A stretch of DNA of 64,000 nt, from positions 62,001 through 126,000 of the forward strand of contig CAUFXM010000005.1 in NCBI GenBank assembly GCA_959597175.1, given 5' to 3'. A program made the position numbers and the translations under genes. The notes under the pieces were generated by a model. The model was given only the letters and a program-made list of their open reading frames with translations. It ran no database searches and was not told where the DNA came from. Positions within the stretch are counted from its first letter, which is position 1. Every line of letters starts with the position of its first letter. Shown one piece after another: positions 1 to 7,227 of this stretch. Source of the DNA: an uncultured Methanomassiliicoccales archaeon (lineage in GTDB: Archaea > Thermoplasmatota > Thermoplasmata > Methanomassiliicoccales > Methanomethylophilaceae).

Positions 1-294
1 TATGGGCAGGTCGTCGCACATGAGGAAGTTCATCCTCTTCCCGTCGGATGTCATCCCTTCGAGGTATGACGCGAGATCCTTCGGGAAGTCGATCGAGTTG
101 TCGCTCAGGACCTCCCTGTCTATGAACACGATCCCGGACTCCGGCTCCTGTTCGCGGATCTCTGAGGTTATGAGGTCGATCAGGAACTGCAATCCGTCGG
201 TCCTTAGGCCCGCAATAGCCTTGAATTCAGGGTTGGAGACGAAGTCTGCGACCTTCCCGCGGGGGTCGCCCTCCTGAGGACATGCACTTACCAT
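1..294 (-). CDS. Hypothetical protein, 3' end outside window
   Basis: The minus strand is open from an ATG at 294 to the window edge (98 codons, no stop seen). The product starts MVSACPQEGDPRGKVADFVS and is soluble, acidic and mixed alpha/beta, with no motif I recognise. It contains GIVFIDREVLSD, which could be a beta strand followed by an acidic turn. The start is supported by a TATA-like element 27 nt upstream, which would give a leaderless transcript. No function is assigned because the C-terminal part is missing. Confidence 0.6.
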   Translation of the reverse strand, partial: MVSACPQEGDPRGKVADFVSNPEFKAIAGLRTDGLQFLIDLITSEIREQEPESGIVFIDREVLSDNSIDFPKDLASYLEGMTSDGKRMNFLMCDDLPI

Positions 295-316
295 GAGCCC
301 TGAATCCAGCTGGGTG

Positions 317-324
317 CATAATAA
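317..324 (-). promoter_or_regulatory. TATA box for the partial gene at 1-294
   Basis: TTATTATG on the minus strand, centred about 27 nt before the ATG at 294, the spacing expected for an archaeal leaderless start. Confidence 0.45.
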
Positions 325-440
325 TGTACCTTCTTCGAATGCAATATGCAGGGGAGTTTCCCAGCATCCGCCCGGTTCCAGCAGGAAAAAAATTTAGGGG
401 TGACAAATAATATGCGTTCATAATTTGTATCACGTTCAAT

Positions 441-448
441 TTTAAATA
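441..448 (+). promoter_or_regulatory. TATA box for membrane protein at 472
   Basis: TTTAAATA is a near-consensus archaeal box A. Its centre is 27 nt before the ATG at 472. This favours that ATG over the GTG at 451, which would lie upstream of the transcription start. An imperfect inverted repeat (ACAAAT/ATTTGT, about 404-430) precedes it and could be an operator. Confidence 0.6.
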
Positions 449-471
449 CCGTGAAGACCAATGGATTTTTT

Positions 472-1065
472 ATGTCATTCTTTGACAACACCAAGATTGC
501 GGGGTGGGCGCTGTTCTTCGCAGGTCTCCTGATGATCGTCAGCGCACTCGTAGGGTTCTACGACGCCTTCGCGGAGCATGAGGGGGCCGGCGACCAGATC
601 GGTTACCTCGTCATAGCGATCGGAGCGCTGATCGGCGGTCTGATCTACTTCGGATTCGGAAACAGCGTTCGTACAGGAGCCATTTCCGAGAAGATCGAAA
701 TCGTTGCCCGCCTGGTCCTGACCGTGGGTACGTGCACCATCGTCGCCGCGTTCTTCGGAATCATCGGTCAGGTCCTGATCGAGGTCGGAGACCTGGGAGC
801 CATCGGGATGCAGATCCTCTCGTTCATCTTCGGTCTGATCCTCCTCTGGATAGGTAAGACGATCAACGACGGCAAGACAACCACCTTCGACAAGATCCTC
901 TGGATCGTCCTCGTGGTCGTCTTCGTCATCCTGTTCCTGGTCAACCTGTTCGGCATCGTCCCCATCGGACTCAGCTCGATCTCCGCCATCCTCATGGCCA
1001 TCATCTACCTCTTCCTGCTTGTCTTCATGTTTGACGACGATGTCAAGAAGAAGATGGGTATGTGA
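472..1065 (+). CDS. Multi-pass membrane protein of unknown function
   Basis: The 197-residue product is almost entirely hydrophobic, with about six predicted membrane helices: two at the N-terminus around AGWALFFAGLLMIVSALVG, a pair in the middle, and two at the C-terminus. It ends in a short basic cytoplasmic tail (DDDVKKKMGM). No catalytic motif is visible. The start is the ATG placed for leaderless transcription from the TATA box at 441. It opens a run of small membrane proteins; the next two membrane genes look like the DUF308/HdeD family, but this one is more divergent. Function unknown. Confidence 0.7.
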   Translation: MSFFDNTKIAGWALFFAGLLMIVSALVGFYDAFAEHEGAGDQIGYLVIAIGALIGGLIYFGFGNSVRTGAISEKIEIVARLVLTVGTCTIVAAFFGIIGQVLIEVGDLGAIGMQILSFIFGLILLWIGKTINDGKTTTFDKILWIVLVVVFVILFLVNLFGIVPIGLSSISAILMAIIYLFLLVFMFDDDVKKKMGM

Positions 1066-1115
1066 GGGTGGAGACCTTCCAAACCTTTTTCCAAACCCCT
1101 TACCTTCTGCAATAT

Positions 1116-1472
1116 ATGGGATACTGTCTGGAACCCCTCTCCGATCCGGTCCGTCTCGAGGACCGTGCAAAGGCATTCCTTGAGGACAGGTCGGGCGACG
1201 TAATCACCGGCCCTAGACGTTTCGGGAGGAGCCAGCTGGTCGAGTTCATCGGGGACGTTGCCAGGAGCATGGGCCTCAGGGTCTGGACAAAAGGGGACGC
1301 GGTAGAAAGCCCCGATCTGATCCTGCTGGACCACTGGTCGGAGATAGATGGATTATCCGACATCGTCGAATCGAACCCGGGAACCGATATTCTCTTCGGT
1401 CAGGACCTCTGCCATCAGGTTCCCGCGGTCGTCCGTCATCGTCCGGTCGCAAGTTTTAAAACCGATATCTGA
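1116..1472 (+). CDS. Small protein with degenerate P-loop-like motif
   Basis: 118 residues from the ATG at 1116. An in-frame GTG at 1062 overlaps the preceding stop as GTGA and would add 18 residues, but that stretch is A/T-rich and looks like spacer. The sequence GPRRFGRSQLVEF resembles the GPRRxGKT/S Walker A motif of archaeal STAND/AAA ATPases with the lysine replaced by arginine. LILLDHWSEIDG, about 40 residues later, resembles a Walker B strand. The protein is far too short for a full ATPase domain. It may be a degenerate or minimal relative; function unknown. Confidence 0.55.
   Translation: MGYCLEPLSDPVRLEDRAKAFLEDRSGDVITGPRRFGRSQLVEFIGDVARSMGLRVWTKGDAVESPDLILLDHWSEIDGLSDIVESNPGTDILFGQDLCHQVPAVVRHRPVASFKTDI
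1454..1461 (+). promoter_or_regulatory. TATA box for DUF308-like gene at 1496
   Basis: TTTTAAAA inside the 3' end of the preceding gene. A transcription start about 25 nt downstream would leave a leader of roughly 12 nt before the ATG at 1496. Confidence 0.5.
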
Positions 1473-1495
1473 CGATATTCGTCCGGGCGACCGAT

Positions 1496-2026
1496 ATGGA
1501 AGTCACTATTGAGAAGTTCAACCCCTGGAAGGACTCCCTCGTGTCAGGGATCCTCCTTCTGATACTGGGGATACTGCTCGCCGTGTTCCAGAGCGAGGCT
1601 CTCTCGTGGATCATCATCCTCGCAGGGGTCTTCATGCTCATCGGCGGGCTGCTGGCGATCTACGACGCCATGAAGAGCAAGTTCACCATGACGCTTGTAA
1701 TGGGAGTGGTCATGGTCGTAGTGGGGATAGCGTTCATAGTCCTGGACCAGTTGGTCGAAGACGTGGCCATGATCCTCCTGGCCCTGGGCCTGATCATCGT
1801 CGGGCTGATCTCCCTGCTGGGGATCGGCGGTGGATTCGCTGTTGCAAAGGGCAGTCGCGCCGTGACCGTGGTCATCGGCGTCATTCTCGTCGTGCTCGGA
1901 ATCGTGGCGTTCATGAACCTGGACGAGACGGCCGACGTGGTCATGATCGTCATCGGGGTCCTGATGGCTGTATCCGGTCTGCTGAACCTGTTCCAGGCCT
2001 ACCAGCTCAACAGGATTTCGAAGTGA
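1496..2026 (+). CDS. DUF308/HdeD-like membrane protein
   Basis: 176 residues with six closely spaced hydrophobic helices of 18-20 residues and glycine-rich turns (GILLLILGILLAVF, GVVMVVVGIAFIV, GVILVVLGIVAFM). This internally repeated helix-hairpin pattern is typical of the DUF308/HdeD family, associated in some bacteria with acid or envelope stress. The function here is not known. It shares its architecture with the gene at 2448 across an intervening antisense parvulin gene, so the two may be diverged duplicates. The start follows a TATA box at 1454. Confidence 0.75.
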   Translation: MEVTIEKFNPWKDSLVSGILLLILGILLAVFQSEALSWIIILAGVFMLIGGLLAIYDAMKSKFTMTLVMGVVMVVVGIAFIVLDQLVEDVAMILLALGLIIVGLISLLGIGGGFAVAKGSRAVTVVIGVILVVLGIVAFMNLDETADVVMIVIGVLMAVSGLLNLFQAYQLNRISK

Positions 2027-2035
2027 ACCAGTACC

Positions 2036-2064
2036 GGCCGTCCCGGGATCGTCCCGGAACGGCC
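2036..2064. terminator. Stem-loop between convergent genes
   Basis: Two stacked stems (GGCCGT/ACGGCC outside, CCGGGA/TCCCGG inside, loop TCG) lie between the stops of the DUF308 gene and the parvulin gene. They probably terminate both transcripts. Confidence 0.45.
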
Positions 2065-2073
2065 ATCTAAAAC

Positions 2074-2355
2074 TCATTTCTGACCGGTGATCTTTATCAC
2101 GTGGTATCCGAACTCGGTCTTCACCGGCCCGACCACGTCTCCTGTTTTGCCTTCGAAGCAGGCCTTCTCGAACTCGGGCACCATGTCCCCCTTGCCGAAC
2201 CATCCCAGGTTGCCTCCCTTGGATTTCGAGGGGCACTTGGAGAACCTCTTGGCGAGCTCCCCGAAGTCCTCTCCCTTGGCGAGGCGGTCCATGATCTTCT
2301 GCGCATCCTTCTCGTTGCCCACCAGGATGTGGCAGGCGCTGACTGACTTGACCAT
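2074..2355 (-). CDS. Parvulin-type peptidyl-prolyl isomerase
   Basis: 93 residues, a stand-alone PpiC/parvulin domain. The family signatures are visible: ACHILVGNEKDAQKI at the N-terminus, FGELAKRFSKCPSKSKGG in the middle, LGWFGKGDMVPEFEKACF, and FGYHVIKITG at the C-terminus. These enzymes catalyse cis-trans isomerisation of prolyl bonds and act as folding helpers. With no signal peptide, this one should be cytoplasmic. It is monocistronic and converges on the DUF308 gene. Length and motifs match single-domain archaeal parvulins closely. Confidence 0.93.
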   Translation of the reverse strand: MVKSVSACHILVGNEKDAQKIMDRLAKGEDFGELAKRFSKCPSKSKGGNLGWFGKGDMVPEFEKACFEGKTGDVVGPVKTEFGYHVIKITGQK

Positions 2356-2416
2356 GCGGGTCCAAGCGGCGATGTAGTAGAAAAGGCTGATTGGGAGGGC
2401 CGTCCGTCCGGATGAG

Positions 2417-2423
2417 GCTTAAG
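2417..2423 (+). promoter_or_regulatory. TATA-like element for gene at 2448
   Basis: GCTTAAG centred 28 nt before the ATG at 2448. It supports this start over the in-frame upstream codon near 2391. Confidence 0.35.
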
Positions 2424-2447
2424 AACGAACAACTCCTTGGCCCCCGC

Positions 2448-2954
2448 ATGGGAAGGGATTTGGAGAGGGTTATGCCGACCAGGGACCCACTGGCGACTGC
2501 GATACTGATGCTGCTGATAGGCATCGTAATGATCGTGCTCCGTTCGGGTGCGGTGTCAGTCCTGGTGGTCTTCGCCGGCGTGATGCTCATGGTGTACGGG
2601 TCCTCGGCAGCCAGCAGGGGGATCAGGTCTAAAGACGGGGGCGCGGACCTGGCTGTAGGTCTGCTGGCCGCGATAGTCGGTCTGCTGCTTGTGATAGCCA
2701 CCGGGCAGATGACGTCCATCCTGATCATCCTGGTCGGGGTGTTCCTCATCGTGCTGGGGGCCATGGCAATCGTCTCCAACCTCGATGCCGGCGAGCGCAG
2801 GAAGAGGACCGCGATCGTCGTGGGGGCCCTCATGGCGGTCATCGGACTGATACTGATACTGTATCCCGGGGCTACGACAGACACGATGATGCTGGTCATT
2901 GGCATCGTGATGGTGTTGCTCTCCGCGTTCAGCCTTTACTCGTATCTCAAGTGA
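2448..2954 (+). CDS. DUF308/HdeD-like membrane protein
   Basis: 168 residues from the ATG at 2448. Six hydrophobic helices alternate with short basic or glycine turns (ATAILMLLIGIVMIVL, VLVVFAGVMLMVYG, ILIILVGVFLIVLGAMAIV, LVIGIVMVLLSAFSLY), the same plan as the protein at 1496-2026. The first 14 residues form a charged cytoplasmic leader (MGRDLERVMPTRDP). A second ATG at 2472 would remove most of it. Role unknown; its neighbours suggest a membrane or envelope-related cluster. Confidence 0.72.
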   Translation: MGRDLERVMPTRDPLATAILMLLIGIVMIVLRSGAVSVLVVFAGVMLMVYGSSAASRGIRSKDGGADLAVGLLAAIVGLLLVIATGQMTSILIILVGVFLIVLGAMAIVSNLDAGERRKRTAIVVGALMAVIGLILILYPGATTDTMMLVIGIVMVLLSAFSLYSYLK

Positions 2955-2997
2955 GCCGGGGGTCCCGGACCCGCTCCGCGCGCATGCGCGTTAGGTT

Positions 2998-3005
2998 GAT
3001 TAAGG
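2998..3005 (+). promoter_or_regulatory. TATA-like element and upstream palindrome for GTPase gene
   Basis: GATTAAGG is centred about 25 nt before the ATG at 3027. Just upstream, 2979-2990 is a perfect 12-bp palindrome (CGCGCATGCGCG) that could be a regulator site. Confidence 0.35.
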
Positions 3006-3026
3006 CACTGCACATACGTGAGGGCA

Positions 3027-4550
3027 ATGAATGGGATGAACAAGGCGATCGTGGGGATCGTCTTCGGTATTGCACTCGTATACGCCGCGCTGTCGCTGAT
3101 GCTGACGGCCGACAACCTTCTAGAGACGGGGACGGTGTCCATGTTCCTGTTCCTCCCCCACGGGGGCGAGATGGGCATCGACCTCGGGGACGTCCTGTCG
3201 CCGCTGACAGGACTGTACGACTCCTTCCTGTCCACCCTGTCCGGATACGTGTCGGATTCGACCGATGTCAGGGACACAGTCGAGCTCGTCCTTGTCGTCG
3301 CAGGGCTCGTGCTCGCAGCCGTGGGCATGTTCACGAAACCCTCCCTGGACTGCCAGGGCAGGGAGAACCCGGCACAGTACCTGTGGACCCACAGGCCCAA
3401 GTCGTTCCTGAGATGCCTGGCCGCTCCGTGGGGACTCATCACCGGGGCCTGGGCAAAGCACAAGGCCCTGGTCGTCGTGCCAATAGTGCTCCTTCCGCTC
3501 TACGCATGGTGGGCCCTGCTCCTTACAGTCTTCCTGATCATCCCGTATTCCGTGGTCAGAGCGGTCATCGGGGTGAGGATCAAGTCCGCAGCCAAGAAGG
3601 AGGGCAGGGAGTACGAGAAGTCCACGCAGTTCGCGGTATGCCCCAAGTGCAAGAGGAACTTCGTGAGGCCCAAGGTGAAGTGCAAGTGCGGTCTCGACCT
3701 GGACTATCCTGTCCCGAATGAGTACGGCTACAAGAACCACTATTGCAACAAGGGCCACCAGATCCCCTGCACCGCTGGAAAGAGGTCCGGTCTGAGGACG
3801 GTCTGCCCTTACTGCGGTGCGGACATCGAGACCAGGGAGGCCATGCCCGTATCGATCGCGATGGTCGGGGCAGTCGGTGCCGGGAAGACGACGATGATGC
3901 TCGCGGCGGTAGGGACCATCTCGGCGATGGCGAGGACAAGGGACGTCACGGTCGAGGCTGTGACGCCCGGGATTTCGAAGCAGTCCGTCATGGCCAAGGA
4001 TGTCGCCGCCAAGACCGCGCCGGGGGAGCTGGACACGGAGTGCCTCTTCCTCAGGTCCAGGACGATGCCGGACAAGGAACTCCTCATAAACGACATCTCT
4101 GGCCAGGAGTTCGAGCCCAGAGAGGGCAAGGCTCTGTTCGAGGAGTACTACAACTACACCGACGGGATCGTGTTCGCGTTCGACCCCGTGTCCCTGGCCA
4201 GGCAGAGGAGGGGGTCCACGCCCATGGAGGTCTTCGAGTCGTTCCACTACATGTTCACTCAGATCACCTCGTCGAGTCCCAGCAAGGCCTCCACGATACC
4301 TCTGGCGATAGTGGCGACCAGGAACGACATCATGAACCCGCCTCTCGGGGACGACCGGGTCCGTCACTACCTGATCGAGAACGGACAGGAGGGTTTCGTG
4401 AAGGTCGCCGAATCCCTGTTCCCGAACGTCAGATACTTCGCGGTGTCGTCATACGGAGATGACTGCGACGGCGCCGCCAGACCGTTCTGGTGGATCGTGT
4501 CGCAGACCGACAGGGAGCTGGCGGACGCGGTCCCGATAAGGTTCGAATGA
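3027..4550 (+). CDS. Membrane-anchored zinc-ribbon TRAFAC-type GTPase
   Basis: 507 residues. N-terminal part: a membrane helix at about 8-26, an extracellular or lumenal loop, then helices near 90-110 and 150-180. Middle: a cysteine-rich segment with CPKCKRNF, CKCGLD, CNKGHQIPC and CPYCGAD, probably two zinc ribbons. C-terminal part: a P-loop GTPase with GAVGAGKTT (about residues 281-289), a G3-like NDISGQEF (about 354) and a G4-like ATRND (about 430). DxxGQ and this overall plan recall the TRAFAC double-GTPase proteins linked to biological-conflict or membrane-associated systems. The substrate role is unknown. GTG 3018 and ATG 3036 are alternative starts. It follows the DUF308 genes on the same strand. 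Confidence 0.75.
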   Translation: MNGMNKAIVGIVFGIALVYAALSLMLTADNLLETGTVSMFLFLPHGGEMGIDLGDVLSPLTGLYDSFLSTLSGYVSDSTDVRDTVELVLVVAGLVLAAVGMFTKPSLDCQGRENPAQYLWTHRPKSFLRCLAAPWGLITGAWAKHKALVVVPIVLLPLYAWWALLLTVFLIIPYSVVRAVIGVRIKSAAKKEGREYEKSTQFAVCPKCKRNFVRPKVKCKCGLDLDYPVPNEYGYKNHYCNKGHQIPCTAGKRSGLRTVCPYCGADIETREAMPVSIAMVGAVGAGKTTMMLAAVGTISAMARTRDVTVEAVTPGISKQSVMAKDVAAKTAPGELDTECLFLRSRTMPDKELLINDISGQEFEPREGKALFEEYYNYTDGIVFAFDPVSLARQRRGSTPMEVFESFHYMFTQITSSSPSKASTIPLAIVATRNDIMNPPLGDDRVRHYLIENGQEGFVKVAESLFPNVRYFAVSSYGDDCDGAARPFWWIVSQTDRELADAVPIRFE

Positions 4551-4558
4551 AACGGTTT

Positions 4559-4589
4559 TCGGTCCCCGTTCCCGAAAGACGGGGACCGA
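4559..4589. terminator. Long stem-loop between convergent genes
   Basis: A perfect 11-bp stem (TCGGTCCCCGT/ACGGGGACCGA) with a 9-nt loop sits between the GTPase stop and the cysE stop. It is a likely bidirectional terminator. Confidence 0.6.
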
Positions 4590-4595
4590 TCAAAA

Positions 4596-5249
4596 TCAAT
4601 TCAGTCTCTTCTCCAGGGCGGCTATCTGCGCTCTGAGCATCTCTATCTCGGCCTCCATCGAGGCCATCCTGTCCCGCACCGGATCGGGCAGTTCGTTGTG
4701 GTTGAGGTCGCAGTCGCAGGTCTTGATCCCCGCCTTCCTGACGATCTTCCCGGGAACGCCGACTACGGTGCAGTTGTCCGGCACGTCCTTGAGCACAACC
4801 GATCCCGCCCCGATGCGGACATTGTCTCCTATGGTTATGTTGCCTAGAACGGACGCGTTGCAGCCGATGACAACATGGTTCCCGATGGTCGGATGCCTCT
4901 TCCCCTTGTTGAACGAGACCCCGCCGAGGGTCACGCCCTGGTAGATGGAGACGTTGTCGCCGACTATGGCCGTCTCCCCTATCACGACCCCCGTGGCGTG
5001 ATCTATGAAGAACCTCTTTCCGATGGTGGCGCCGGGATGGATGTCGCAGCCGGTGAGCCTGTGGGCCTCCGTGTTGACCTCGCGGGCCTCCATCTTCCTG
5101 CCCTCCAGCCAGAGTCTGTGGCTGAGACGGTACATGCTGACTGCCTGGAGCCCAGTGTGGAACCTCCTGGCATCCTCCTCGTTCACGATGGCGGGATCCT
5201 TCTCCATCGCCACCGCCAGGTCGTCCGGGTCTATGTCGTACTCGATCAT
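4596..5249 (-). CDS. cysE: Serine O-acetyltransferase
   Basis: 217 residues. It transfers acetyl from acetyl-CoA to serine, giving O-acetylserine for cysteine synthesis. The N-terminal helical part (EARRFHTG, YRLSHRLW) is followed by the left-handed beta-helix of hexapeptide repeats, with the hallmark DIHPGATIG, FIDHATGVVIGET and GVTLGG, and GAGSVVLKDVPDNCTVVG at the end. A C-terminal coiled coil (ASMEAEIEMLRAQIAALE) is additional. The start is the ATG at 5249, whose last bases overlap the upstream stop (ATGA), so translation is coupled to the PAPS-reductase-like gene. An in-frame upstream extension to 5324 is rejected for this reason. Confidence 0.95.
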   Translation of the reverse strand: MIEYDIDPDDLAVAMEKDPAIVNEEDARRFHTGLQAVSMYRLSHRLWLEGRKMEAREVNTEAHRLTGCDIHPGATIGKRFFIDHATGVVIGETAIVGDNVSIYQGVTLGGVSFNKGKRHPTIGNHVVIGCNASVLGNITIGDNVRIGAGSVVLKDVPDNCTVVGVPGKIVRKAGIKTCDCDLNHNELPDPVRDRMASMEAEIEMLRAQIAALEKRLN

Positions 5250-7177
5250 TGGTCGAACTCTCCGTTGTCCCTTGCGAAGTTGACTGACGGGCATGGCCCG
5301 AAGCAGTCCCTGCAGAATATGCATTCGTCCTCGTGTATCTTAACGTGACCGTCCTCCATGTAGAGCGCTCCGGGGTCGCATCTCGCCGCACATAGCCCGC
5401 ATCCGACGCACTGCTCCGCTCTGACGATCGCCTGGAAGGCATGGTCTATGTGGTTCCTGGCGTCGTTCTCCACGTTCGCCTTGCAGATGATGGAGCCTTC
5501 CCTGTAGATGGTGGTGTAGTCCGCGGTGACGAACTCCCCGTCCGGGTCCATCTCCACCACCCATCCGAGGGCGTGGCAGAACGGTTTCACCTTATCCAGG
5601 TCGATCGGTCTGGACAGGGCCGCCTCGATGCTGTATCCTATCGTGCAGGGCGAGTACCCCTCCTGCACCTTGATCGTCAGTGGGCCCTTCTCGGGCGCCT
5701 TAGTCTGTTTTGTCAATTCCGAAACCTCCCTGCCGGAGATGCGGTGCACCTCCTCTCTGATGGATTTGGGGGCGTTCTTCCATCTCCAGAGTCCGAACTC
5801 CTTCCACTCCGGAGGAAGCCCCCTGTCATTCATGTACTGTGTCAGGTACTCATCCCACTGCTCCCATCTGGAGCTGGCCCCGGCGATCGCCTCGAACTCC
5901 GCCAGGTCAGACGCCGGGCATAGGAAGCACCCGATGCGGTCGAGGCCCCTCGTGTACCACACGTTGAACGGCTCCTTCTTGTAGAAGATGTAGAGCCAGA
6001 CATGCATGGCGCACCAGTTCTGGATCGGCGACGCCCCTGTCTGTCCCGGTGTCCAGGGGTTGGTCCATACCCTCGGCTTGGCGTTCCTGGCTTCGGACTC
6101 GTACTTGCGCTGACCGATGAAGGAGAGCACCCCGTCGGGGAAGTTCTTGTTGATCGCCCCCACGGTCGGGCCCAGCTTGTTGGTCTTGCAGCACCATCTG
6201 TAGTCCTTGGCCGGCGGGCCGAAGTACACTAGGTTCCCGAAGAAAGCGTCCGTAGGGGCCCTCTCCTCGATGAGCTTGAGATCGTGCCTGGAGCAGACGT
6301 CGCGGACGTGCTCCACGGTCTCGTCGAACTCCAGCCCTGTGTCCACGAAGAGGACGGGCAGGCTGAGTCCAGCATCGATCGTGAGGAGCAGGGATGCCAG
6401 CGAATCCTTCCCTCCGGAGAAGGAGACGATTGCCGGCTTGCCGGTCCTCTCGATGGTGTTCCTGATGAACCCGACCGCCTCGTCCCTGCGTTTGATAATC
6501 ACGCTCTCATTGGCCTTCACTACGTCGTCCCAGGTATGCGGGATGTCCAGGTCCCTGAACTCCTCTGGCTTGTACCAGCGGGTCTTGACGGCCACGCCCT
6601 TCTCGGACGCCACCATCTCGGGGCCGGTCATCCTGGCCATACCTGTTGCCACGACCTCCCTGTCGGGCCCCACGATGATGATCTCGTCGCCGACCTTTAT
6701 GTCGGGGTCGGCGTCGACCACTCCTGGCGCCATCAGGTTCTTGCTCTCGCGGACGAAGGGTATCGCGCCGGGGTCACACACCACGTATCCGCGCGAGTAC
6801 GCCTTGCCGATGCGGTAGGCCCCCTGCATCCTGGAGACGAACTTCCATCCGGAGCCCATGTCGTAACGGAGTGAGGCGACGACCGCCCCGTCCACCACGA
6901 CCTCGTCCATCCTGTCCAGGGCCGGAGCCTTGGAGAGGATGACGACATGCCCCTCAGGGAGCACGGCCAGGCCTGTGCCCTCCCCGTAGTCTCTGTCGAG
7001 TATGGACCTTATGAGGTCCACGTCGTGCTGGAAGGCCGGGCGAGCGTCCCCAGGAGGGGTCAGCTCGATCTCCTCCGTGGGCGCGCCGCACACAGGGCAT
7101 TCCTTGGACTCCAGTATGGGGAGGTTGCACCCGTAGCACCATCTCAGGTGGTTCTTTCCTAGCCGTATAGCTCCCAT
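5246..7177 (-). CDS. PAPS-reductase-family protein with zinc ribbon, PUA-like region and ferredoxin
   Basis: 643 residues. Order of parts: N-terminal zinc ribbon (CYGC...CPVCG, about 12-32); a region with a PUA-like domain (IGKAYSRGYVVCDPGAIPFV); an adenine-nucleotide alpha-hydrolase domain with PP-loop SFSGGKDSLAS (about 254) and cysteines in RWCCKTNK and CFLCPASD; and a C-terminal 2x[4Fe-4S] ferredoxin (CVGCGLCAARC and CIFCRDCFGPC). Related methanogen proteins are annotated as PAPS reductase-like, but their substrate is unclear. Coupling to cysE points to assimilatory sulfur or cysteine-related chemistry. The ATG at 7177 follows GGTGGTAAC; upstream in-frame codons lack a ribosome site. Confidence 0.85.
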   Translation of the reverse strand: MGAIRLGKNHLRWCYGCNLPILESKECPVCGAPTEEIELTPPGDARPAFQHDVDLIRSILDRDYGEGTGLAVLPEGHVVILSKAPALDRMDEVVVDGAVVASLRYDMGSGWKFVSRMQGAYRIGKAYSRGYVVCDPGAIPFVRESKNLMAPGVVDADPDIKVGDEIIIVGPDREVVATGMARMTGPEMVASEKGVAVKTRWYKPEEFRDLDIPHTWDDVVKANESVIIKRRDEAVGFIRNTIERTGKPAIVSFSGGKDSLASLLLTIDAGLSLPVLFVDTGLEFDETVEHVRDVCSRHDLKLIEERAPTDAFFGNLVYFGPPAKDYRWCCKTNKLGPTVGAINKNFPDGVLSFIGQRKYESEARNAKPRVWTNPWTPGQTGASPIQNWCAMHVWLYIFYKKEPFNVWYTRGLDRIGCFLCPASDLAEFEAIAGASSRWEQWDEYLTQYMNDRGLPPEWKEFGLWRWKNAPKSIREEVHRISGREVSELTKQTKAPEKGPLTIKVQEGYSPCTIGYSIEAALSRPIDLDKVKPFCHALGWVVEMDPDGEFVTADYTTIYREGSIICKANVENDARNHIDHAFQAIVRAEQCVGCGLCAARCDPGALYMEDGHVKIHEDECIFCRDCFGPCPSVNFARDNGEFDQ

Positions 7178-7227
7178 GTTACCACCAATGGGGAGGGCCA
7201 AGCCACTATTTAGGTTGTGCCAGACCC

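Noticed and set aside
1544..2905. Long minus-strand open frame of about 450 codons opposite the DUF308 and parvulin genes
   Set aside because: It spans three well-supported genes and an intergenic hairpin, and its product is low-complexity and rich in Asp/His/Arg. High GC in third positions opens long antisense frames throughout this window.
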